Below are positions 1-5,038 of a stretch of 6,410 bases of DNA, one piece after another. The translations under genes and the position numbers were made by a program. The notes beneath the pieces were generated by a model. The model saw only the letters and a list, made by a program, of their open reading frames with translations. It had not been told where the DNA came from and ran no database searches. The first letter of the stretch is position 1. Each line of letters begins with the position of its first letter. Source of the DNA: Methanosarcinales archaeon (lineage in GTDB: Archaea > Halobacteriota > Methanosarcinia > Methanosarcinales > Methanogasteraceae); contig JAUVEF010000070.1 of assembly GCA_030594905.1 (NCBI GenBank), positions 1 through 6,410 of the forward strand, written 5' to 3'.

Positions 1-504
1 GTACCAATTGTATTTTTTATCGTTTATGTCACCACAGGTGATAAAACGTCAAGTTGGGCGATGTCTCTGCTGTTTTCCATATTCGGCATCGCGTATCTGA
101 CGTTTCTTTACACATCCGGAGTCGTCGGTCCCGAGGTCACCTACTGGGCAACCATCTTCTCGATCGACAGCGATATCGCGATTACCGTGTATCTGGCAGG
201 GCTTTTTATCGTGCCGACCGCGATGATCCTTGCACTACTCGGAGTCACCCTGATCCGAAAGATTTCGAGACGCCGCAGATACCATATTGCGCTGGTGCTG
301 GTTGCGATATCCATAGTCTTCGACTTCATTCTTGTGGATATGGTGGCGGTTCAGGATGTGATGCAGGTGGCAGCCCGCCTCTTCATCCTGATCGGGGTGG
401 TTCTTGCATTCCTTGCATATTATCCGCCCGACATACTGCAGGACCGTCTTAGCATCCGGAAAATCCGGGACGCAGAGCCTGATGCGGAGGGAATCGATGA
501 GTGA
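1..504 (+). CDS. Polytopic membrane protein, 5' end missing
   Basis: The reading frame is open from the first base, so the gene starts upstream of the window; the ATG at 61 is internal, because hydrophobic coding sequence (V-P-I-V-F-F-I-V) precedes it in frame. The visible 167 residues hold the end of one membrane segment (about 1-11) and four more (about 21-40, 60-86, 94-116, 124-141). A basic loop K-I-S-R-R-R-R-Y (87-94) is probably cytoplasmic, as is the charged C-terminal tail after a Y-Y-P-P motif. The architecture resembles the multi-helix membrane regions of archaeal sensor proteins, but no kinase or other catalytic domain follows before the stop, so no function is assigned. Its stop overlaps the next start by 8 bases (ATGAGTGA), which suggests translational coupling. 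Confidence is high that it is coding and membrane-embedded, low on role. Confidence 0.8.
   Translation, partial: VPIVFFIVYVTTGDKTSSWAMSLLFSIFGIAYLTFLYTSGVVGPEVTYWATIFSIDSDIAITVYLAGLFIVPTAMILALLGVTLIRKISRRRRYHIALVLVAISIVFDFILVDMVAVQDVMQVAARLFILIGVVLAFLAYYPPDILQDRLSIRKIRDAEPDAEGIDE
486..491 (+). promoter_or_regulatory. Ribosome binding site deciding the start of the winged-helix-like gene
   Basis: GGAGGG lies 5 bases before the ATG at 497, inside the last codons of the upstream membrane-protein gene. This fixes the start at 497 rather than at an upstream in-frame ATG (404), which would put about 30 extra residues in the overlap. Confidence 0.75.
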
Positions 505-856
505 GATCGATATTTCCCTCGAAGGCGAGGTTGCCATGTATTTTCAATCGCTTGGCATCAATAACGGTCCAGGTGACATTCAGTACCGCCTGATCATCCG
601 CGTTCTTGCAGAAAACGAGGGGCACATCACCATGTTTGCAGATATCAGGGCGTACACTGACCAGATCGCGGATCGTGGTAGTGTTGGAAGCAAACTCAAA
701 GTCGTCTTCCTGATGTCAGGACTGGTAGAGAAAGTGCACCGCGGCGGATACGTGATCACAGACAAGGGGCTTGCAGCCGCACGTTTCATCGAAAAGTCCA
801 CCAAATTCTACAGGAAGGTGATGCAGATTGATGGCATCGTCGAGCGTATGCCCTGA
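497..856 (+). CDS. Small winged-helix-like protein
   Basis: This 119-residue soluble protein starts at an ATG with a strong Shine-Dalgarno and overlaps the upstream stop by 8 bases. Predicted helices lie at about 29-39 and 44-59, followed by a helix at about 62-73 and a hairpin-like stretch G-L-V-E-K-V-H-R-G-G-Y-V-I-T-D-K-G (75-91). That order matches helix, recognition helix and beta wing in MarR/PadR-like winged helices, where the wing often ends in T-x-x-G. A helical tail (92-119) could be a dimer or partner surface. I do not recognise a named family. The overlap with a membrane protein and the position before a cofactor ligase could mean a local transcription regulator or an adaptor for the membrane protein; neither is demonstrated. 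The fold call is inferred from pattern only. Confidence 0.7.
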   Translation: MSEIDISLEGEVAMYFQSLGINNGPGDIQYRLIIRVLAENEGHITMFADIRAYTDQIADRGSVGSKLKVVFLMSGLVEKVHRGGYVITDKGLAAARFIEKSTKFYRKVMQIDGIVERMP

Positions 857-890
857 AACCGTGAAACCGTGAAACCATGAAACCATGAAA
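854..890 (+). repeat. Octanucleotide tandem repeat between genes
   Basis: Four head-to-tail copies of the 8-base unit TGAAACC(G/A) start at 854, 862, 870 and 878, followed by a five-base partial copy (TGAAA) from 886. The first TGA is the stop codon of the winged-helix-like gene, and the ATG of the ligase gene at 885-887 spans the join of the fourth and fifth copies. The two G-ending units come first and the two A-ending units second. Because the unit is not a multiple of three and lies outside both bodies, copy-number change would alter spacing rather than protein sequence. Confidence 0.9.
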
Positions 891-1751
891 ATCGGAATCG
901 TAGTCACCGATCCTGGTGATTGGACTGCCCTGGCTCTTGTTAGGTCAATAAAAGAGATCGATGCGACCCCGGTTATTCTCAGGTTAGATGAGATCACGGC
1001 ACACATCGGTTCACCGGATCTCCCTGGGACCGGCGACATAGACGCAATCATCGTGCGGGATATTGGTGCAGGTGCATTTGAGCAGGTCTCTTTCAAGTTT
1101 GATCTGCTAAAGATCCTTGCAAGTGACATACCGATCATCAACACGCCCGAAGCCATCCGGAACGCTGCGAACAAGTATTATTCACTCCATCTTCTCCAAA
1201 AATCAGGTCTTCCCGTCCCGAAAACAACCGTTACATGTGATACGGATGTTGCGATGGGGCTGCTCGATGAGTGGGGGGAGATCGTGATCAAGCCGATCTT
1301 TGGGTATAAAGGCATCGGAATTGCGCGTTTTCGCAGTGATCATGGACTATCCATCCGGAATCGCGATTCTATTGATAAAATACTTGCTGAAAGGGGTGTG
1401 TTGTATATTCAGGAATTTATACCGATGAACCGGGATATGCGGGCGTTTGTCGTCGGAAAAACGGTTGCAGGCTCGATCTACCGGTATGCCGAAACCGGAT
1501 GGATCACTAATCTGAGCCAGAGCGGGCGACCTGAGCCATGCATGCTTAACCAGTCACAGGAAGAAGCGAGCGTTTTGGCGGCTGAAGCTGTCGGCGCCAC
1601 TTTTGCAGGCGTGGACCTCGCCGAGACCAAGGATGGTTTTGTGATTCTTGAGGTTAATGGCACGCCTTCGGGGAAGGGGATATTCGATGCGTGCGGAGTC
1701 GATGTTACCAAAAATATCGTGGAATTGTGCAGTACAATTCCAAGGCGTTAA
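885..1751 (+). CDS. mptN: ATP-grasp alpha-L-glutamate ligase, MptN/RimK family
   Basis: This 288-residue ATP-grasp ligase has the usual RimK-family length. Residues 1-85 form the N-terminal lobe beginning M-K-I-G-I-V-V, which supports the start at 885. Residues 86-114 (N-T-P-E-A-I ... K-Y-Y-S-L ... G-L-P-V-P-K-T) match the RimK-type linker. The ATP-grasp core shows V-I-K-P-x-x-G-x-x-G-I-G-I (134-146, lysine 136), the hinge Q-E-F-I-P (176-180), R-D-M-R-A-F-V-V-G (183-191) and the metal-binding E-V-N-G-T-P-S-G-K-G-I (256-266, E256 and N258). In archaea this family includes MptN, which adds alpha-glutamate to tetrahydromethanopterin to give tetrahydrosarcinapterin, and CofF, which caps coenzyme F420 polyglutamate. 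I prefer MptN from overall feel and the EVNGTPSGKG motif, but sequence alone does not separate the two. No clear Shine-Dalgarno precedes it, only GTGA cores inside the tandem repeat. Confidence 0.85.
   Translation: MKIGIVVTDPGDWTALALVRSIKEIDATPVILRLDEITAHIGSPDLPGTGDIDAIIVRDIGAGAFEQVSFKFDLLKILASDIPIINTPEAIRNAANKYYSLHLLQKSGLPVPKTTVTCDTDVAMGLLDEWGEIVIKPIFGYKGIGIARFRSDHGLSIRNRDSIDKILAERGVLYIQEFIPMNRDMRAFVVGKTVAGSIYRYAETGWITNLSQSGRPEPCMLNQSQEEASVLAAEAVGATFAGVDLAETKDGFVILEVNGTPSGKGIFDACGVDVTKNIVELCSTIPRR
1720..1742 (+). repeat. Perfect 9-bp inverted repeat at the 3' end of the ligase gene
   Basis: TGGAATTGT (1720-1728) and ACAATTCCA (1734-1742) are exact reverse complements separated by GCAGT. The hairpin ends a few bases before the ligase stop codon and is coded through by the last residues. 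No T-run follows, so it is not a standard terminator. It may stabilise or process the ligase-ksgA mRNA, or be a protein-binding dyad; the sequence shows only the symmetry. Confidence 0.7.
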
Positions 1752-1783
1752 ACACGGATAGAGGATATATTGATGGTAACCAA

Positions 1784-2548
1784 ATGACACGATCCGACCA
1801 ATACATGCTGATCGATGATCTGGTGCTTCACCATATCATTACGTATGCCTGCATTCATGAGAGCGATGTAATTCTGGAGATCGGCGCAGGAACCGGCATT
1901 CTCACAGAAAAACTCGCCGAGCACGCAGGCATGGTAATCGCGATCGAATCTGACGCACCTATGGCAAGATCGCTCACTCAGCGGTTCAAAGACACAGGCG
2001 CAGGGGTGGTAGAAGTGGTGCATGGTGACGCGCTGAAAGTAGAGTTCTCACAGTTCACATGGTTCAATAAAGTCGTTTCGAACCTGCCTTATTCGATATC
2101 TTCAAAGATCACGTTCAAATTGCTGGAACATCCGTTCGAAGAGGCGATTCTGATGTATCAGTACGAATTTGCAAGACGACTGGCTGCATCACACGGGTCA
2201 AAGGATTACGGAAAGCTTTCGATCGGTGTTCAGTATCTTGCTGATGTGGAGTTGCTTGAAATCGTGCCGCCCACGGCGTTCTCCCCGCAACCTGGTGTAC
2301 GGTCTGCAATCGTGCGCCTGACCCCGCGTGCGCCTGAATATGAGGTGGCTGACCGCAACTTCTTCTCAAGATTCTTAACAGCAGTCTTCTCGCAGCGCAG
2401 AAAGAAGCTGAAGAACTCGATTGCAGCGTTTACCAGTATCAAGGATGTGGGGCTGCCTGATGACCTACTGAACATGCGACCCGAAGAACTTCCAGCTGCC
2501 AGACTGGCTGAAATATCAGACGTTTTGTACAATCACAGAATGGATTAA
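1784..2548 (+). CDS. ksgA: 16S rRNA adenine dimethyltransferase KsgA/Dim1
   Basis: This enzyme uses S-adenosylmethionine to dimethylate two adjacent adenines in the 3'-terminal helix of small-subunit rRNA, a late ribosome maturation step. The 254-residue protein shows every expected element: the SAM-binding motif L-E-I-G-A-G-T-G (31-38), the acidic residue E55 after strand two, G-D-A-L-K (81-85), catalytic N-L-P-Y (100-103), the archaeal M-Y-Q-Y-E-F-A-R-R (124-132), F-S-P-Q-P-x-V-R-S-A-I-V-R-L (166-179) and the helical-domain Q-R-R-K-K-L-K-N-S (204-212). The ATG at 1784 is chosen because the usual N-terminal G-Q-x-F-L motif aligns with D-Q-Y-M-L at 5-9; the glycine and phenylalanine are replaced. 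Extending upstream in frame would add unrelated residues inside the ligase gene. No strong ribosome site is present; GAGG at 1761 is about 20 bases away. Gaps of 32 and 33 bases flank it. Confidence 0.95.
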   Translation: MTRSDQYMLIDDLVLHHIITYACIHESDVILEIGAGTGILTEKLAEHAGMVIAIESDAPMARSLTQRFKDTGAGVVEVVHGDALKVEFSQFTWFNKVVSNLPYSISSKITFKLLEHPFEEAILMYQYEFARRLAASHGSKDYGKLSIGVQYLADVELLEIVPPTAFSPQPGVRSAIVRLTPRAPEYEVADRNFFSRFLTAVFSQRRKKLKNSIAAFTSIKDVGLPDDLLNMRPEELPAARLAEISDVLYNHRMD

Positions 2549-2581
2549 CCTTATTGCCGTAAACGCAAGAGATACGACTGA

Positions 2582-4012
2582 ATGACTGCGATGCACCTGA
2601 ACATCAAGCATGAATACAAAAGGCAGACGATTCATGTCTTAATCGGGATGATCGTACTGATATTCCCGTTTGTTCCCCTACAGTACCTCGTGCTGCTGTT
2701 GCTCGGGCTGTTCTTCTCTGTTCTGATGCTGCCCGTGTCAAGCAAGCTTTTTGGAGTCATCACGTCGTCAGATAAGGCTGCCCGGAGAAGACCCACAGGC
2801 GCGGTCTGCCTCAGCGGAAGCATGTTGATCCTGGTTTTGGTCGCATGGGTCCTCACTTTCACTGATTATGAGTTTCCGATCTTCCTGATAGGGGGCGCGA
2901 TCGCAATCACCACATTTGGCGACGGCATGGCAACTATCCTCCGCGTGACCGAGCAGGCAAGGTACGATATACTCAACAACATCGAGTACCCAAGGCGGCA
3001 GTATCGGGGAGAGCAGACCAAACCAGAGTCTGTCAAAGCTAGCCTGACGATTCTTTCGGTCGGGGCAATCTTTTCGTTTCTGATCGGGGCATGGGTCGTG
3101 TACTGGACCGGATACGTAGTGTCATTCCAGTTGTTATTCTTTATCTCTGTCATAGGGGGCACGTCCGGCGCGCTTTTCGAATGCATCTCGACACGGATCC
3201 ATGACAACATCACGGTTCCGATCAGTTCTGCCATGGTCATGTGGCTGCTCCTCGTCCTCGGATACTCGGTCCCACCCGTGTATCTGGTGTTTGCGCTCGC
3301 CTTTGCGCTGCTCCTCGGGTACCTGGCTTACGTTGCAAAAATTGCAGACATTTCAGGTCTGCTCAGCGCAACACTGGTCGGTGTCCTGATCATCGTATTC
3401 ACTAATATCTGGTGGTTTCTGCTTCTCCTGACCTTTTATATGCTTGGGGGCGGGTTCACAAAGTATAAATACGAGTATAAGAAGTCGCTCGGGATTGCGC
3501 AGGGAAAGGGTGGCGCAAGAGGCTATCGAAATGTTTTTAGCAATAGCATCTTCGCAATCGCCGCAAGCATCTGCTACACAATATTCCCGCAAGAGTCTCA
3601 TCTGTTCATGTACATCTATCTTGGCACAGTTGCAACAGCGACAGGCGATACGCTTGCAAGCGAGGTTGGCACAACATACAAGGGCAGCCCCCGCATGATC
3701 ACTACGCTAAAGAAAGTCGAGCCGGGCACCGACGGGGGCGTGTCTACGCTCGGCGAGACTGCATCCCTATTAGGCTCACTGGTGATCGCCATCTTCGCAG
3801 TTCTCTTCAGAGTGATTGAGGTTGATCCGATCCATCTGTGCCTGATCGGCATGGCGATCGTTGTCATCAGCGGGTTTGTGGGCACCAACATCGACAGCCT
3901 GCTCGGCGCAACCCTGCAGCAGCGAGGCATACTCTCCAACAACGGCGTGAACGTGGTATCAACGCTCATAGGGGGTCTCGTGGCTGGTGCGATGTGGATG
4001 GTTGTGGCGTGA
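2582..4012 (+). CDS. Prenol-kinase-like / DUF92 (VTE6-like) membrane fusion protein
   Basis: This 476-residue multi-pass membrane protein joins two lipid-kinase-like halves. The N-terminal half (about 1-240) carries motifs of the dolichol kinase/phytol kinase (SEC59/VTE5) and phosphatidate cytidylyltransferase-like group: E11-x-K-R-x-x-x-H18 before the first helix, R-R-R-P-T-G (68-73), G-D-G-M-A (113-117) and E200 with D208-N209-x-x-x-P213. The C-terminal half (about 245-476) is a complete DUF92/TMEM19/VTE6 domain: G-K-G-G-A-R-G-Y-R-N-V (308-318), G-D-T-L-A-S-E-V-G (355-363), V-E-P-G-T-D-G-G-V-S-T-L-G (379-391), N-I-D-S-L-L-G-A-T-L-Q (436-446) and N-N-G-V-N (453-457). In plants VTE5 phosphorylates phytol and VTE6 phosphorylates phytyl phosphate. 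By inference the fusion could carry out both phosphorylations of a prenol such as geranylgeraniol for archaeal lipid synthesis. The start could instead be the ATG at 2591; neither has a clear ribosome site. Confidence 0.85.
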   Translation: MTAMHLNIKHEYKRQTIHVLIGMIVLIFPFVPLQYLVLLLLGLFFSVLMLPVSSKLFGVITSSDKAARRRPTGAVCLSGSMLILVLVAWVLTFTDYEFPIFLIGGAIAITTFGDGMATILRVTEQARYDILNNIEYPRRQYRGEQTKPESVKASLTILSVGAIFSFLIGAWVVYWTGYVVSFQLLFFISVIGGTSGALFECISTRIHDNITVPISSAMVMWLLLVLGYSVPPVYLVFALAFALLLGYLAYVAKIADISGLLSATLVGVLIIVFTNIWWFLLLLTFYMLGGGFTKYKYEYKKSLGIAQGKGGARGYRNVFSNSIFAIAASICYTIFPQESHLFMYIYLGTVATATGDTLASEVGTTYKGSPRMITTLKKVEPGTDGGVSTLGETASLLGSLVIAIFAVLFRVIEVDPIHLCLIGMAIVVISGFVGTNIDSLLGATLQQRGILSNNGVNVVSTLIGGLVAGAMWMVVA

Positions 4013-4045
4013 AGTCTACTCCCCTCAGCGCGTCTGAAGTCTACT
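4010..4045 (+). repeat. 11-base direct repeat at the end of the fusion gene
   Basis: TGAAGTCTACT occurs at 4010-4020, where its TGA is the stop codon of the fusion gene, and again at 4035-4045. The start-to-start distance is 25 bases. The second copy runs into TTAAATT, an A/T-rich element. Function unknown; it may be the trace of a short duplication. Confidence 0.6.
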
Positions 4046-4145
4046 TAAATTCCTGATTGGCGCTTTCGCCTTGGTGGTAATGGGGTGTGTGGGAAGGCTC
4101 AACACATCAAACACATCATTTACAATTTTTGAAGATTTGAGCGTC

Positions 4146-4204
4146 AAAAAGCAGCAGTGCATCGCAACTATGCCCGGGCACACACTGCATAAACTGCGCT
4201 TTTT
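4146..4204. terminator. Bidirectional terminator between convergent genes
   Basis: AAAAAGC (4146-4152) pairs with GCTTTTT (4198-4204) and GCAGT (4154-4158) pairs with ACTGC (4193-4197), leaving A4153 as a single bulge: twelve pairs in all. On the + strand the stem ends in a T-tract (4200-4204); on the - strand the mirror T-tract lies at 4150-4146. The fusion gene (+, ends 4012) and the HAS-barrel-like gene (-, ends 4244) converge on it, so one element can stop both. The loop contains a further palindrome TGCCCGGGCA (4171-4180) and a competing GCAGTG/CACTGC pairing. Archaeal termination mainly needs the T-tracts, so the stem may serve mRNA 3'-end stability. Confidence 0.65.
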
Positions 4205-4243
4205 ATCTGGCTGATTCGACCACGAATGCGCAGCAACCGTCGC

Positions 4244-4762
4244 TCACGTCCGCTTCACATACCGCCGGACCAGATGCAACATGTTGCCACTCTCAGGAAT
4301 CACTGCCTCGATCTGCTTGGTCATGCTCAGGATAACCGGCGCATCCAGCAGGTCCCGCATGGCATGTAGGTACGGGGCGCATGGTTTTCCATGCACCGTA
4401 TGGAACCCCGCGATCTCATCGCGTGACGCCGGTTCGACCGGATCATCGATGCGTGGCGGCTTATCGATTGTATATCTGCCTGCCCTGTCCTCGCCGTCGG
4501 GCAACCTACCAAGTCCGCGAATGATTGCGTAACTGTTCTTGTAATCGTCGATGTACGGCTGGTATTTAACCTTCTCGTCCGGCGCCAAAAACCCGAGCAT
4601 CTCTTCTCGTACCGAATGCGTAAGTCCGGTAATAACGCCGATGATCGCACCCTCTTTTGCCGGCATGGAGACGAACAGCCCGATAAACCCGCCCTCCTCG
4701 TCGGTGAGTTTTACGGTGTACCGGTCAGCGGATGATACTTCAATGATATCGCCCAGTCGCAT
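4244..4762 (-). CDS. HAS-barrel-like protein without ATPase domain
   Basis: The 172-residue protein opens M-R-L-G-D-I-I-E-V-S-S-A-D-R-Y-T-V-K-L, continues with a G-L-F-V-S-M-P strand (28-34) and then G-A-I-I-G-V-I-T-G-L-T-H-S (38-50). This alternation of short strands and G-x-V turns in the first 50 residues resembles the HAS barrel, the small beta-barrel at the N-terminus of HerA helicases and ATP-synthase subunits. HerA would continue into a Walker-A ATPase; here no G-x-x-x-x-G-K-[ST] occurs. The middle (about 60-115) is polar and rich in D, P and Y. The C-terminus (about 125-172) looks helical, with H-A-M-R-D-L-L-D-A-P-V-I-L and M-L-H-L-V-R-R-Y-V-K-R-T. No signal peptide or membrane segment is seen. 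It may be a standalone adaptor or an uncharacterised archaeal family. It converges on the housekeeping cluster and diverges from the secreted genes. Confidence 0.75.
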   Translation of the reverse strand: MRLGDIIEVSSADRYTVKLTDEEGGFIGLFVSMPAKEGAIIGVITGLTHSVREEMLGFLAPDEKVKYQPYIDDYKNSYAIIRGLGRLPDGEDRAGRYTIDKPPRIDDPVEPASRDEIAGFHTVHGKPCAPYLHAMRDLLDAPVILSMTKQIEAVIPESGNMLHLVRRYVKRT

Positions 4763-4790
4763 TATGGTTTCAATGGTTCCGTATGCGTAC

Positions 4791-4798
4791 TTAAATTT
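4791..4798 (-). promoter_or_regulatory. TATA-like box for the HAS-barrel-like gene, near-leaderless start
   Basis: On the - strand the sequence reads GCAAATTTAAGTACG, with AAATTTAA at 4798-4791. The box centre is about 32 bases from the ATG (first base 4762). With the usual archaeal TATA-to-start distance of roughly 25-27 bases, transcription would begin near 4768, leaving a leader of only a few bases. No Shine-Dalgarno is present before this ATG, which fits leaderless translation. Confidence 0.55.
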
Positions 4799-4858
4799 GC
4801 GGCGGTGTTGCCATATCAGGTAGCGCTGCTTGATAGCAGGGCGTGGTTGTGATTGTGC

Positions 4859-4876
4859 GGCTTTGGGAGCAAAGCC
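4859..4876. repeat. 7-bp stem-loop in the divergent spacer
   Basis: GGCTTTG (4859-4865) and CAAAGCC (4870-4876) are perfect reverse complements around a GGAG loop. The element lies between the divergent HAS-barrel-like and secreted-protein genes, outside any supported coding sequence. No T-tract follows directly, so a terminator is unlikely; an operator or part of a small transcript is possible. Confidence 0.5.
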
Positions 4877-4951
4877 TCGCGCAGACGGTTGATTTTATTG
4901 TGGTGGTGCGTCAAAGGTAGCATGAGGTTTACGGTTGCGAGACGTGGGAGG

Positions 4952-4959
4952 TTTTTTAT
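4952..4959 (+). promoter_or_regulatory. Possible TATA-like box for the secreted-protein genes
   Basis: TTTTTTAT at 4952-4959 is the best T/A-rich element upstream of the first secreted gene. A start about 25 bases downstream would fall near 4980, within a small dyad GTATG-TTGGT-CATAC (4970-4984), giving a leader of roughly 55-60 bases that contains the hairpins at 5005-5035. No purine-rich BRE is obvious beyond the preceding GGGAGG, so this is tentative. Confidence 0.35.
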
Positions 4960-5004
4960 GGCATGAGTCGTATGTTGGTCATACACGGCGCGGAAATTGT
5001 AGTT

Positions 5005-5035
5005 AGAGAGAATCACATCTCTACCAGAGGTGATT
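5005..5035 (+). promoter_or_regulatory. Leader with two mutually exclusive hairpins covering the ribosome site
   Basis: Two stems compete. Stem A pairs AGAGA (5005-5009) with TCTCT (5018-5022) and leaves the ribosome site free. Stem B pairs AATCAC (5011-5016) with GTGATT (5030-5035) and CTCT (5019-5022) with AGAG (5026-5029), with a 2-base bulge and an ACC loop, and buries the Shine-Dalgarno AGAGGTGATT of the ATG at 5039. Both use 5019-5022, so they cannot coexist. This is the geometry of a translational on/off leader, but no known riboswitch aptamer is recognised. Confidence 0.45.
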
Positions 5036-5038
5036 GGA

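Noticed and set aside
54..452. 132-residue + strand frame overlapping the membrane protein
   Set aside because: It is rich in R, H, C and S without domain pattern and lies out of frame with a well-formed multi-helix membrane protein; a shadow frame.
716..1174. 152-residue antisense frame across the winged-helix-like and ligase genes
   Set aside because: It covers two supported genes and the tandem repeat, with no ribosome site and no recognisable motif; it arises from antisense codon bias.
1763..1770. GATATATT as a TATA box for ksgA
   Set aside because: It lies only about 17 bases before the chosen ATG, so a start 25 bases downstream would fall inside the coding sequence.
4059..4070. GGCG-CTTT-CGCC hairpin after the fusion gene
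   Set aside because: The stem is only 4 bp and is not followed by a T-run, too weak to call a terminator.
4080..4214. 44-codon + strand frame with GGTGGT just upstream
   Set aside because: The ribosome-like sequence is only about one base from the ATG, the frame runs through the bidirectional terminator hairpin, and the product shows no domain or membrane pattern. A small transcript starting near 4072 is not excluded but is unsupported.
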